Positions 48,401 to 60,116 of a stretch of DNA of 64,000 nt are shown piece after piece. The notes below the pieces were generated by a model, which saw only the letters and a program-made list of their open reading frames with translations, was not told where the DNA came from and searched no databases. Source of the stretch: Pelodera strongyloides. Its lineage: Eukaryota > Nematoda > Chromadorea > Rhabditida > Rhabditidae. Position numbers and translations under genes: made by a program. The first letter of the stretch is position 1. Every line of letters starts with the position of its first letter. The stretch is taken from NCBI GenBank assembly GCA_036852015.1, contig JAANDG010000501.1:45343-109342 (forward strand), read 5' to 3'.

Positions 48401-51400
48401 AAATCACCGCTTCTTCCATTCAATACTATGATGTTGTTCTGCGAATTCGCACCGGAAAAACACCAAAAAGAATTCTCTTGGAATTCTTTTTGGATTTCTT
48501 GCTCTGCGAATTCGCAGTATTTCTGGTGCGAATTCGCAGTGCAAAATCCTAGGCGAGAGAGCAGGCACTGCGGAGAGGGTGAAGAGAGCGAAAAGTTTAT
48601 TTTTACGTTTTTCGGTGCGAATTCGCAGAGCACATTGCACATGAGAGTCTGCGATTTCGCACCGGGTATTTTGCCGGTTCGAATTTGGAAAGTTTGCTGT
48701 GCGAATTCGCACAGCCCACTTTTCCGGTGCGAAATCGCAGTTCATTAACATAGTAGCTAACAATTATGTTTAAAAAATATTTGCATATAAACGATAAGTA
48801 TGCTTGCATAAAGAAATACACCTATTTCAGCCATTAGGTGCATTACACTAATATGATGAAGTGGTAATACATACCACATTCATTAAAGCGGTGTGTGAGG
48901 TCTTTTTAAACGTTTGCTGAATATCTGCATTCCTATATAATACTTTAAAATTTTCTGTGCCTGTTGGAACTGGACGGGTAAGACTGGGCGGTTGTCCAAT
49001 ATACCTTTCAAAACTATGCACAATACAACTTTGAAAAGATTTCTCATTGAGGGGAACATAGTGATTGATTAAATACAGCCTCCAGTAGGGCTTTTTTGAA
49101 CCCAATAAGTAGTTAGCAGAAACAAGTAATTATTATGCACAAAGAACGCGTTAACACACTCGTATACTGTGCAAATTACTCGTTTAGGACCTTTCACAGT
49201 ATTTTACGAGAAGAAAAAATACGCAAAAATTGGAGCAAACAGAAAAGGTTGGATTTTAAGAACTTTACCATGCTTTTAGCGAATTGTTGCGTATTTTCGT
49301 CTCAGCCGCGGGAATTTAACCAGCGACTTTTTGAGGTGCTAACCCGGCACTATCACTGGCTCTTGACCATAATTTTCTGAAACTTTCAGATCGGTTATCG
49401 CTACTGGAGACAACGTGGTCGACAGTGTTAAACTCTTCAGAAGCTCGGGACAAAAGCTCTGCCTAACGGCTTCAAGTACCTTTCCTCAACCTACGCGCAT
49501 AAGTTTATGGAACATGGACAGCGAGGTATATCTTTAACCGAACACATGAGAAAATTTCCCTCAATTTACTTGTACAGAATGCCACAGAAATTCAGAAATT
49601 GTATTGTGAAAACATCATTTTTTTACACATAGTGCTCAAAAAGTCATTCCCTGGAAAACTGTCCGTATAGTCAGAATCGGCGCAACGGTTTTGCACAATA
49701 TGCAAAATTGGGGAACGTATTCGCTAAAGAAGATCCACAGCTAGCTACGGTACTCAGCACACAAAAAATAGCCAAAAACGGGTTTCTGGACGTGCACCGT
49801 TTTCAAAACCAAAACAATTATGTTAACATTGATTAAACCAGTATCAGGGAGAATTTTACTATACAAAACACTGTATTTTATGGCTCAAAAACGCATTTGC
49901 AAGCCCAACTGCGGTACATTTTTGAGGAGATTCTTTCGCGAATGCCTTCCCCCCAATTTTGCACACTAATTGTAAGCAAAACGGGTTCCATATCCACATT
50001 TGAGTAGTCTGGGAGATTTACCACAGAAAAATTGGGGAAAACTTTTTTTACATGGGCCTGTGCCTCTAAGCGGTACGCCAAACATAAACGTTGTTACGAT
50101 TGCGAAATAGCGTGGTACTGGAGACACTAGGAAATGCAGGGCCTTATTATTCACCATCTGTCTATCACAAAACTCTTTAACCTATAGCCCTGTCACGCTA
50201 TTTCGCACTTGTAACACAGTTTGGTTTGGGGTACCGTTTAACTATGGCTGCGGTACGCCAGTTGTTTTTTAAATGTGAGGTAGCTTAGCTTCTGACTTCT
50301 GAGCATGCTTCTGCCTCGAAGGGCAAAGACAATTTACTGTAATTTTCGCATTATGACCCGCATAGGCTATACTATCAATATAAACTGTTCAAAAGGTGCA
50401 TTTCCTAGTGGCCCTATCCCTTTAGGCCTTTTTCTAAAATAATAAATATATATTTTTCCAAAAACAAAAAAAAACGCCCACCTATGGAGGGAGGAATCTC
50501 GTTAAAATTGTAGAATACTACCCCAGTGTAGTTTAGTACCCCAAATGAAAAATACTACCCCACAACAAAGGGGTAGTATTTTTCCAACAGCATAACACTA
50601 TCCCATCTAGTAAAAGTAGTACCCCATAGGGAAAATACTACCCCAAAGTTTGGGATAGCATAATTACTGATTGGGGTAGTAAAATGTTTAAATTGGGGTA
50701 GCAAAGGTTCAATGGGGTAGCCAAGTTAAACTGTCCGGCAAACTTTAACGATGCTACCCCAAAAATAAAAATTGCTACCCCACGTTCATAAAATAATACC
50801 CCATTTTCGAAAAATAACATCTAAACGTTCCCGACGAAAATAACTAATCCACCTCGATTAATTTACGAGATCTTGAGGGAAACTTTTTATTGTAGATGGC
50901 TACCCCACTGTTGTAGATGACCACTCCACCGTTGTGGATGGCTACCACATTATTGTAGATGAGTACCCCATTTTACAAAGCTACCCCAGGATATTGGCGT
51001 TTATTTTACTTTACTACCCCACCGTTGTAGGTGACTACCCCACCGTTGTAGATGACTACCCCACCGTTGGGGTAGTGTTATTTTCCTGGGGTAGTATTTA
51101 TTTGTTTCTGGGGTAGTCATCTACAATTCTACCAGGAATCTCATAGACGACATATCACAGGACGATGAATCACTAGTGCGCCGCGGCAGGTGCATAACAA
51201 AATCGCCAAAGCTGCGCCACAGCTCCGCCACAAGTATAGCGGCACTTCTCGCGCAACTTTGCATATGACCAGGAGCGTAAACTATGCTGCGTAAGCAATT
51301 CGTAAACAACAATACACACGCCGCTTTTGTACATTTATGCCAATTCTATCTAATACCATCATGTTTTTGTCCCGATACTCGCGAAGTTTATGGCTAGATA

Positions 51401-54400
51401 AGTTCATGTTGCGGTAACTATGCCCTCCGTATTCACTGTTTCTTAATGGGATAACAAAATCTATTAAAAACTCAAACGTTTTATTTATACCTTTGAAGAC
51501 GTATTTGCTCAGCTTGTCTTATTACATGAAGAAGAAGAGCTTACTTTTACTTTGTGTGAACGGAATGGAATTCTAAGTAGTCCCTTTTCACAAACCTTCA
51601 AAATAAGCGCAATCGAATTTTATCACATAAACTTGGAAAATACGCTTCAGACGTGTAGCAGTATGGCCATTTTAGTGGGATCGACTGCGAGGTCTCCTCA
51701 GGGGGCGATAGAGGTGTCTGGTATATAATAATGCAAAGGCTGTTGTCCAGAATACGTTTCACAAACCACGTTCAAAACTGCTTTACTACCATGGTCCCAT
51801 TCTAGGACACCGATCAGGAAAGTGAGCTGCTGGACCAGGTTCGCGTAGAACACGACTTCGATGGACACCCATGTTGTTCGCTAGAAATGTATGGCACGGA
51901 GAAGTTTTTGTGTGGTGCGCGTGATGGAACTTTAAAGCTGTGGGACATTGGCCAGGCAGGAATTCGAGTAGGTCTACACCTTTATAAGCACGTAAACATT
52001 CTTACGAAGAACCTATTAGTAGCCGCCCAAAAAGAAGTCTGCGAAACTTTTAGGTATCTGTGTTCTGAGAAGTGTGCAATGTTATGACTCTCTATTTGGT
52101 TGAACAGCCACCCCTAATGCGTCACGTGTACGCCACGTGGCAGAAACGCATTGCCTCAAAATTCCGCCTTATGTACTTAGAATATAACTGAATATAGGAG
52201 AGAATTGATATCCTTTCTTTTATGTTTTATGTGAAATTCTACGTGCACACGATATCAGCAATCCTAAACGTGCCACACTCCAAAATACAACATTATACTA
52301 TATCTGAACAATGTCAAAATAGCTCAGGGCCATAACAAGAAAGTAGGGACCTAGACTTTTCTTGACGCCTGATGGCCGCCGCAGACTTGCCGTCAACCAT
52401 CATAGTGACGGCACGTTCGCGGCGGTTATAAGGCGACTATTATGCTAGACGAAGGCGCAAAGAAAAGTCTTAAGATTAAGAGTGGACTTCGATTAAAAAG
52501 AGCTTACCGTGAGTCGTATCTGTCGTGTGCGCACAAAACACGGTTAGACGACCAATCCACCCAACAACAGGGAATAGCCGCCCTGCTTGAAACAGGCATG
52601 ATCGCAGCGGGTTTATCGCCGCCACATGGCCGAACTCGCCGCCAATCATCAGAGATAGTAATATAGTGCTTAAGATAATTTCAAAAATCGTTGGAATATC
52701 ACCACATAGTCATATAATGTTTTCTAAAACCCGTGGCTGTCGCACTGGCGAGTCTCCATCACAATAATAAGTCTCGTATGCGACTTGGGTCGAAACGAAG
52801 TCCTGCCAAACAACGTATGGGCACTTGTGTCTAATGGCCTTTCTGAGTTTTTTCATGTTTATATAGTTAAATATTTTATTTCAGGAAAGATGCCGGAAAA
52901 ATCTGGCATATTCTACCGTTATCCTTTCGCTACAACATGGATTATTAGCGTGTCGCAGGGAACATCGTAGCATCTCGTTGTTCGATGTGGAAAATGGGCT
53001 ACAAGTGCGGATATTTACTTTACAATAAGGATGATACGAAAGCAAACAAACTGACATGTCGCGAAAGCAATTCTAATGACACTGCAATTATTCAAGTCGT
53101 CGCAGCCACGAATTATTATTTTGCTGGAACGGAAGACGAACATTTACCTATATCCACTACTTTCCATAAGTTGGCAGTTGTAAACACTTATGGGGGTTTC
53201 CCAGTATGACAAAACCGTGCGGTTTCATTATAATAATAATTCCAAGTAACAAATATGTACGATTTATCGTAATTTTTGCATATGCCTTTGAAGTTATCCG
53301 CATTATAGAAAATGCACCATGCCATAAGCAAAACCAAGGCGAGAATGCACAGTGCATGCACTATTGAAAGAAGAACCTGCCACGGGACCATTTTTTGTCT
53401 GTCTGTAGATGTAGCTTTTTTGCTATACTTGGTAATAATCCGGCCATACATGGAATTCCCACATAACTTTATTTTGCAACTGATTGCTAGCGCCGAATTA
53501 GGCCGTATCTTCATGTACCTGCAATATAGTTTTACCCGACAACGTACACAAACACTTTGTCGCTTTAAAGCAAAATACCGGCCGGTTTTTGAAACGTGTT
53601 TAGTACACATGCTTTCTTATTCAGCATATGCAAATGAGCAAGAATTAGAGTAAAAACTAGACCCGAATTAGACCCCACGTTGCATTTAAGCACAGGAATA
53701 TAAGTACTTGAGATGCGTTTCAAAAACCGGCCGGTGTTTCGCTTTAAAGGGTGAGGTCCACCTCAGAAAATCAAAAAGTTATTATTTTCATTGGATTCGC
53801 CGTGTCTTCTTCTACCAGAATAACTAAAACTTTTTTGGCAGAAGATTATTTCCAACGAAATATTGAGCAAAACATGGCTCTCACTGAGTACCGCAGAATA
53901 CGGTAGTCTGGTACCTTTTTTTAAATTTTGGCTGTGAAGAATTTTTTTGAAAAATTTCGCAAAAAATTTCAACAAATAAATAGGCTCCAATATAACTACG
54001 GAATCGTACGAAATGACGAAGACAGGATTAAATATGGTTGGTTTAGCTAGGTAAATAAAATAAAACGCATAATTTAAAAACAGCAACAAACGCACAGTCA
54101 ACATCCGGCCCTTTTTAGCTCCCAAACAACGGTGGCGAGAGCGCGGATTATCATGCACTACCCCTATTAACACCTACCGTAATAACGGGTACTAGAGGAC
54201 CATTTTTTGCTCAATATTTCGTTGAAAATAATGTTCTGTAAAATTTGTTTTAGTTTTTCTGGTAGTTTAGGACACGGCGAACCTAATAAAAATAATAACT
54301 TTTTGGTTTTCTGAGGTGGACCTGTCCCTTTAAGAGGCTCACGAATGAAGTGCTCAGATAGTTTCCGTTTATCGAAAGATGATGATATTTTAAATTCGGA

Positions 54401-57400
54401 AAAACATGCTTGACAAATCAAAAGCTTTTAATTGGAAGGAGTAACTCGACATAAAACTCTGAATTCTATCAAAATTTTGGATCGTACTAAATAGTTGATT
54501 TTCATAGTGGGCATGCAAATTTACAAGTCATTTTGCAAGCCAGAACAAAATTTGTACCCACTATGGAAATCAACTATTTACCACGATCCAAAATTTTGAT
54601 AGAATTCCTAGTTTTATATTGATTTACTCCTTCCAATTAAAAGCTTTTGCTTTGTAAAGCATCTCTTTCGGAATTTAATACCATCATCTTTCAATAAAAG
54701 GGAGCATTTAATTCTCGTGAGCATCCTCCTTTAAAAACTAAAGATAATTTCTCTAAACTACTCTAAAGAGCAGTTAATTCGATCAATGTCAACTTTTACA
54801 GGAAGTCGGAAGAAGCTTTGTACTCCCTGTCCTCAATTACGAGTCATTGATCACAACAATAACACTAAAGGTAAAACTAGTAGAATTCCCATATTTTTTG
54901 AAACAGAACGTTCATTGACAGCAAAACCATCGCGCAAAGGTGCTTTCGCTATAGTTATAGTGCTCTACAGGACAGGCGTGTTAAAGGGAGAGGCCCACGA
55001 GAAAAAGGTTTTCCTCAGCTTACTTGTACAGAATGTCCGTAATTTCAGAAATATTACTGTGAAAACCGCATTTTTTTGCACCTAGAACTCACAGAGTTAT
55101 TCCCCGGCAAACAGTTCGGCCAGATACCGTAGTCAGAAACGTTATTACGGTTTAAATCCATCCATTAGCATTCTTTATCTTCATAATAATGGTTAAACGA
55201 ATGAAGATCATTCCTACGATTATAACAAGGAGTTTTCAATATTGCAATGCCCTAAAAGCGCAAAATTAATTCTGACTACGGTATCTGGCCGAACTGTTTG
55301 CCGGGGAATAACTCTGTGAGTTCTAGGTGCAAAGAAATGCGGTTTTCGCAGTAATATTTCTGAAATTCCGGACACTCTGTGCAAGTAAACTGAGGAAAAC
55401 CTTTTTCTCGTGGGCCTCTCCCTTTAAAGGATCGCAGTCACTACAATTTCGTCGTTTTTATTCGCTCTTCATTAAATATTCAAAGATGTGAAGAAAAATG
55501 CTGTTCCACCACCAAAGTACAGCAAAACGAACTCAGTGAGAGAAATCACTGCGTATGAGTTTTACTAATATACCGTAGTTTATAATTGCCCGTATAGCGG
55601 TTGATAATAAACATCCTGAGGCCGTTTTCACCAACATTTACTTCTGTCAAAAAGGGTACTTCAGTCAAAAGCACTTCCGGTTTCACCAACATTTACTTCT
55701 GTCAAAAAGGTACTTAGGTTAAGTATCTTTTTGAGGTACTTAGGTTAAGTATCTTTTTGAGGTACTTAGGTTAAGTATCTTTTTGAGGTACTTAGGTTAA
55801 GTATCTTTTTGCCTATAACATGGGAGGCGTACTTAGACCAAAAAGGTGGAAGTATCCCGGTAGTTCAGTTTTTTTCTCCATTATGAGAGCTGATTAACTC
55901 AACTGTTTAATAATTGTATTGTTTTATAGTAAAAAAGTCTTGTAGACATTAGATAACAGTGAGTTCAGTTTTTTGAATCACATTTCACATATTAATAATG
56001 TAATTACACACTTGATTATTTAGCCATTTCTTGTTTACATGGTAAATTACTTTTACCATGTATCATATTTGTTTTAAAAAGTAATCTAACTGATATCCAA
56101 CGTTTTCCTTCAAAAAAAAGTAAATGTTGGTGAAATCCATCAAAAACCGGGTTGCAGCGTACTTCATTCATAAATTTACTTAACCTCGGTACCTTTTTGA
56201 TGGTCAAAAATTTATGACAGAAGTAAATGTTGGTGAAAACGGCCTCTACAGTGATAAACCACACGTCGGGCGCAACACTGCAGGATGTTTATGCTCCAAG
56301 TACCCCTGGCAAGTTCACATATGCCCCGGCGACGGTAATTTACCAAGAGCCATTCTCATTGATTTTTCTCCCTGAGTTCTCTGTTCTATGTCTTTTTAAG
56401 AGCTGCATATGGTTTTAGAAACGTTCTTGTATTTAATAAAATTTGAATAAAATAGTTGAATGTGTAGAGACTGCGTCCCTTTAAAGGGATATGTTCACTA
56501 GGATTTGCACTTGTGAATATTTTCTATTGATAGTATGGTCGAAAACATTCACAATGCGAAAATTAAATTACCTTTGCTCCCCGAGGTAGGAGATCTTGCT
56601 CAAAAAGCTAAACTATCACGAATTTATAAAACAACTGACAATAAGTGGGAAATAGCGTGACAGGGCTAGAGTGTAGAGATTGTTGTGATAGACATTGGGT
56701 GATAAAAGGGGCCTGCATCTTCTAGCGTCTCCAGCCCTGTTACTCTATTTCCCACTTAGCCACGGCTGCGGTACTCCAGTTACTTTACAAATTCGCTATT
56801 GCTTAGCCTTCTTGTGAGCATGCTCTCCTGCCTCGGAGGGCAAAGCTAATTGAACGTGATTTTCGCATTGTGAATGTTTTCGGCCGTAGAATAGAAATTA
56901 TTTAAAAAGGTGCAAGGCCTAGTGAACCTATCCCTTTAAATGCTTAAAATATTTCGGCGCACTTGTGGCTGACTAGATTTTTTTTGTTATCTGACGCACA
57001 TATCGGTGTTATTTAATAAATAAATAAATAAATAAGCAGCCCCGAAGAAGCTTCCCTGCGTCACCTAAGGGTGCTCTTCTCTCTCGCGCTCCCATGGAAG
57101 ATAGCGCCGATGTGCCATTTTATAGAGCGTTTCATCACTCACACAATAATAATATAGTTTGGTACAAACTTGACTCATACTACTTACTATTTCAGGGTAA
57201 CACTATATACACGTTGTTTTCCGACCAGCTGATGACGTTGGATGTACGTAAACTCACGGGTCCTGTACACCAACACATCTTCGGCGATTTAACTTTTACT
57301 GAAACAATTGGCCCCTTTGCTTTCCCGGTCAAGCACTTGTACAACAGTATGAGTGTGGTCGATGGCGTAATCCATTGCAGTCATACAGGGTGAGAACACT

Positions 57401-57796
57401 TTTTTCTTCGATTTTTGGCAAAATTTTGATCTTACAATAATCTGCTGTGTTTCCACTACGACTATGTTGTTCACTCAAAACCAGTCGTCTACTATTACGA
57501 AATCCAAATCTCTCTCCACTTTCATTATTTTCAGCGGCAAAATTTCCGTTTTGCAAGCGTCGGATTTGACGCCATGCTATTCTTTTTGCGTGAGTTCAGA
57601 TTGTCGTGAAAAACAAGACCTCAGAAGAGTTGTCAAGACAACAGGTTCAGTACTGGCATGTTCTAGTCATGCTGTTCGGGTATGTGGAAGTCTTGTTTAT
57701 GGTTGCTGCTCATTTTTATGTCATTGCTCAAACTAACATCTTAATCAGCCCTCTTTCACCTCTCACCTATCAACAAGCACGTTTTATCAATAGCTC

Positions 57797-57834
<38 letters not shown>

Positions 57835-58433
57835 AATTAGTTCCCGAAAAATTAACGAAAAAATAGTTGATAAATTGAGAAGAAGCAATGCAGTAACTTA
57901 TGCAAAAAATATAGAACAAAACAAGAAATAATAGGCATAACTATAATGGCCTGTCCATGTTTGCGATTCGCACTTGCGAAAATGACAAAGGCCTGTCCAT
58001 GTTCAGGCCATTTTACATGAATGTGAAATGCCTACCGTCACCCATGCGAATAACGCATTTGACATGGTCCTGCAGCGAAAGGGTATCAGATCCGTTCTGT
58101 TTGAACTAGATCCGTACTATTTTGAAATAGATCCATACTAGATTCAAAATCGCTGCGGGATCTTGTTATTTACATTGACTCGAACATGGACAGGCATTTG
58201 TCACTTTCGCGAGAGTGAATTGAATACATAGAGACCATAAGAAAGAAAAAAATGGAATATAGGTGGCCTTGATAATAGCTGTTTTCTAGGCATTTTCACT
58301 CGGAACACAACCTGAGTACCTTGGCGTGTATTACGAGGACCTCGGCCTTGATTCTGCGCTGGATGTACTAAACGAGGATGTGGTCGTCGGCGGCAAAGGA
58401 ATGCTGACTTACTGGACAAGTGACAATGAATAA
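45423..58433 (+). CDS. Gene C: F-box/WD40-like protein, 10 exons, 422 aa
   Basis: Exons: 45423-45616, 45955-45994, 47629-47693, 49390-49525, 51806-51967, 52885-53004, 54802-54870, 57196-57389, 57535-57679, 58290-58433 (423 codons, stop TAA). Exon number, order and phases equal those of A and B. The F-box is at residues about 35-78 (LPTEILEIIFSHLSPKF, then ILSDEKWWIQQIR). Blade ends: ISLWNMDSE (exon 4), LKLWDIGQAG (exon 5), SLFDVENG (exon 6), LTYWTSDNE (exon 10). Exon 8 carries VRKLTGPVHQHIFGDL and exon 9 SVLQASDLTPCYSF. The ATG lies 8 nt after TTCCAG, consistent with trans-splicing. The gene spans 13 kb, twice the length of A or B, because introns 2, 4, 6 and 7 hold chains of TTAA MITEs. There are no stops or frameshifts in the exons, so it looks functional. 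An SCF substrate receptor role is inferred from the domains only. Confidence 0.86.
46223..46587. mobile_element. MITE family G copy 2, gene C intron 2
   Basis: Near-identical to 44541-44902; the right TTAA (46584-46587) is shared with family H. Confidence 0.9.
46584..46996. mobile_element. MITE family H copy, gene C intron 2
   Basis: Edges TTAAAGGGATGGGATGGGGT and TGACCCCATCCCTAA; inner arms ATTTGGTGAACTACAC-like and CAGGAAAATAGCACTATAG. Confidence 0.75.
47026..47544. mobile_element. MITE family I copy 1, gene C intron 2
   Basis: 519 bp with edges TTAAAGGAGGAGCCTCACGA and complement. It ends 84 bp before exon 3. Confidence 0.88.
47755..48374. repeat. Dispersed repeat family T, two direct copies in gene C intron 3
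   Basis: 47755-47970 and 48108-48374 share GGGAAACGCGGGATT, GGGACATGATTGGCTA and GTGCAGTAGAAGAACAGAG; a third, inverted copy is in gene B intron 2. Confidence 0.75.
48435..48746. mobile_element. GCGAATTCGC-rich palindromic element, copy 2
   Basis: At least eight GCGAATTCGC or CGAATTCGCA sites; the right half matches 44440-44543 closely (GTCTGCGATTTCGCACCGGG). In gene C intron 3. Confidence 0.78.
49296..49375 (-). repeat. tRNA-like sequence in gene C intron 3
   Basis: On the minus strand CGCTGGTTAAATTCCCGCGG resembles a B box. The upstream 100 bp (AAAATACGCAAAAATTGG) also match introns 3 of A and B. Confidence 0.35.
50068..50435. mobile_element. MITE family L copy, left-truncated
   Basis: Begins at GCGGTACGCCAAAC, ends CCCTATCCCTTTAG; arms as in 20481-20905. 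A family C-like remnant precedes it (about 49535-50067). Confidence 0.7.
50501..51133. mobile_element. ACTACCCC element (family K) with 9-bp target duplication
   Basis: Terminal inverted repeats: left ATTGTAGAATACTACCCC, right complement ATTGTAGATGACTACCCC. Flanked by AGGAATCTC at 50492-50500 and 51134-51142. Inside, CTACCCC motifs recur every 15-30 bp in both orientations. In gene C intron 4. A 9-bp duplication is typical of Mutator-like (MULE) elements. Confidence 0.85.
52365..52645. repeat. GC-rich repeat family S in gene C intron 5
   Basis: CGGCACGTTCGCGGCGG, ACTCGCCGCC and related motifs also occur at 63735-63865. Confidence 0.5.
53190..53470. repeat. Repeat family P, diverged copy
   Basis: GGGGGTTTCCCAGTATGACAAAACCGTGCG-type edge and CATTATAGAAAATGCACCA inside; compare 36346-36622. 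Confidence 0.6.
53565..53747. mobile_element. MITE family B copy, first of a three-element chain
   Basis: Edges TTAAAGCAAAATACCGGCC and CCGGCCGGTGTTTCGCTTTAA. Shares TTAA 53744-53747 with the next element. Gene C intron 6. Confidence 0.9.
53744..54333. mobile_element. MITE family R, middle of the chain
   Basis: 590 bp; edges TTAAAGGGTGAGGTCCACCT and complement; arms CAACGAAATATTGAGCAAAA. Shares TTAA at both ends (53744-53747, 54330-54333). Confidence 0.85.
54330..54734. mobile_element. MITE family I copy 2, end of the chain
   Basis: Palindrome with arms GGATCGTACTAAATAGTTGAT and ATCAACTATTTACCACGATCC-like; ends 67 bp before gene C exon 7. Confidence 0.85.
54981..55427. mobile_element. MITE family C copy 4, first of a second chain
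   Basis: 447 bp, edges TTAAAGGGAGAGGCCCACGA and complement; shares TTAA 55424-55427 with family D. Gene C intron 7. Confidence 0.9.
55424..56484. mobile_element. MITE family D copy carrying a nested family F element
   Basis: Edges TTAAAGGATCGCAGTCACTA and GAGACTGCGTCCCTTTAA. Its halves are separated by the insertion at 55619-56248; the right TTAA (56481-56484) is shared with family L. Confidence 0.85.
55619..56248. mobile_element. Family F element nested in family D, with 25-bp tandem repeats
   Basis: Termini GAGGCCGTTTTCACCAACAT and complement. Inside, AGGTACTTAGGTTAAGTATC plus TTTTTG is repeated about four times (55709-55812). Confidence 0.85.
56481..56939. mobile_element. MITE family L copy, end of the second chain
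   Basis: Edges TTAAAGGGATATGTTCACTA and AGTGAACCTATCCCTTTAA; TTAA both ends. Confidence 0.88.
57790..57832. repeat. CT microsatellite in gene C intron 9
   Basis: About 40 bp of (CT)n, positionally equivalent to those of genes A, B and D. Confidence 0.9.
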
Positions 58434-58685
58434 TGCAATGTTTTTTCAAAAACATGCTCTGAATTCTGGCCATTTTTCCATATTTTCCATCGCGATATCG
58501 CGATTATTTTTCCATTACACTTGTTACTATTGCAAATGGTAGCCTAACGCAATTTTCGTTTTGTTCTATAACTAGTCGTTTTTCGTGAATTGAATATGTA
58601 CGCACTTTTTAAAGTTAAGCTATTTCAATAAAAAGTGTATTCCCCCATTCAATAAACAAGTGGAAAAGAGTTCTGTTATAAGTAA

Positions 58686-59215
58686 GTGTTTTTGGGTCTA
58701 CTGCGCAACGTGAGCCTAAACATACGTACGCTGTGGAAGACTTTAAATTTTGAAATTTGCGTATCGCCTGAAACAAAAGTTATCAGGCAGGCCTATGATT
58801 TTGGCAAGGGAGATTATCATGCGATTTCAAGGGAGATAACATGTATAAATTGGCCTAATATGCTCAGTTTTCACCCGAATGCAAATGTGTCAAATTCTTT
58901 GTTGTCCGCATGAATCTTTGGTACATCCCTTAAAAAGGTTTCAAAAGGAGGTGTCCGTATACCCAGGCATATTGAAAATTTGCTCCAACAAAAAGAAAGG
59001 TTATTTCCTTTGTCAGAGCAAAATCCTGGTAACAAATAAAAGTATGAACTCGTTTGCACTTGGCTGAAAAAGGCTTCTGACAAATATTATAGCAATGTTG
59101 AACGAAAGATTATTGCCTCCGGGCAACTAAGTCAGTTGTATAGGTACATACGTTCCGGCACTTCACGTTCTTTTACGAGTAATCATACTGTAACCGACCT
59201 ACTATGTTTCCCTCC
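58686..59215 (+). mobile_element. LINE ORF2 fragment: endonuclease-to-RT linker, decayed
   Basis: Across shifting frames the + strand reads RQAYDFGKGDYHAISREI, NWPNMLSFHPNAN, SNSLLSA, LKRFQKEVSVYP, then KKASDKYYSNVERKI and LSQLYRYIRSG. This is the pattern of the region before the reverse transcriptase in CR1/jockey-type non-LTR elements. Frame breaks and stops show it is dead. It joins at about 59215 a piece of RT lying on the opposite strand. Confidence 0.65.
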
Positions 59216-59945
59216 GACCCAAAGTGCCGACCCAACTGAAGCGAAGTCCGACTCTGGGCGGTCCTAGTAAAAACAATTTACAGTCATCTGCGAAACAACG
59301 AATATTGATATTATGAGAAGTTTTTACGGCTTGTGGTAGATCACAAATATAGAGAAGGAATAAAATTGGGCCCAGGACAGACCCTTGAGGAACCCCAGAG
59401 ACAGCATCAAATTCAACAGATAAAATATCATCGACCTTTACACAGAATGTTCTGTTTGCAAGAAAATCCTGTAACCAATTAACTAATTGATCAGGAAAGC
59501 CCAATTTTCTTAGTTTATAGACTAATTTTGTGTGCACTACTTTGTCAAATGCTTTCGCAATATCTAAATAAACAACATCTACAGACTCCCCCTTTTCATA
59601 TGATAACATCCATTGTTTTTGAATATCAAGCATTTGTAAATCAACTGATTTACCCTTTGTGAAACCATATTGCTCATCAGGAAGGCAATTTAGCTTATCA
59701 ATGAACTTATGCATCTGGGACTTTACTATCATTTCCAAACATTTACATACAGCACTATTAATTGAAATAGGCCTGTAATGCACAGGATAGAGGGGCTTAT
59801 TAGTTTTGGGAACTGGGGTGACTATCGATTTTCTCCAAGAATTGGGCATTTTACCAGTTTCCAAAGAAATGTTAAATATATTGGACAATGGCTCAGCTAG
59901 TTCATTCTTGCAATATTTCAAAAAGAACTGAGGAACTTACTAACA
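59202..59945 (-). mobile_element. LINE reverse transcriptase fragment (CR1/jockey-type), 3'-truncated
   Basis: An open frame of about 239 codons contains HYRPIS, VYLDIAKAFDKVVH (motif A aspartate), SGVPQGSVLGPILFLLY (motif B) and CFADDCKLF (catalytic FADD box). Homology stops at about 59270, just after FADD, so thumb and 3' end are missing and the enzyme cannot be complete. It has no recognisable 5' end. The RT fold is certain; the clade is a guess from the motif spelling. It sits where exons 1-8 of pseudogene D would be expected. Confidence 0.85.
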
Positions 59946-60116
59946 AGGTCCCTTGTTAGTAAAGGTCCCTTGTTAGTATGTTGGTGTCCTCACTGCACTG
60001 ACATCTTAGGGTTCCTTTTGGTCATTTTCAAAGTTCAAGCCTCATTTTTTTGCCTCATATATCGACCAATAAAGATGTATAAAAAAATACCCCCTCATAA
60101 ATTTCATTATTTTCAG

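Noticed and set aside
48404..48763. 119-codon minus-strand and 106-codon plus-strand frames
   Set aside because: Both are products of the palindromic GCGAATTCGC element, which keeps frames open on both strands.
53763..54173. 136-codon minus-strand frame
   Set aside because: It lies wholly inside the family R palindrome and has no domain signal.
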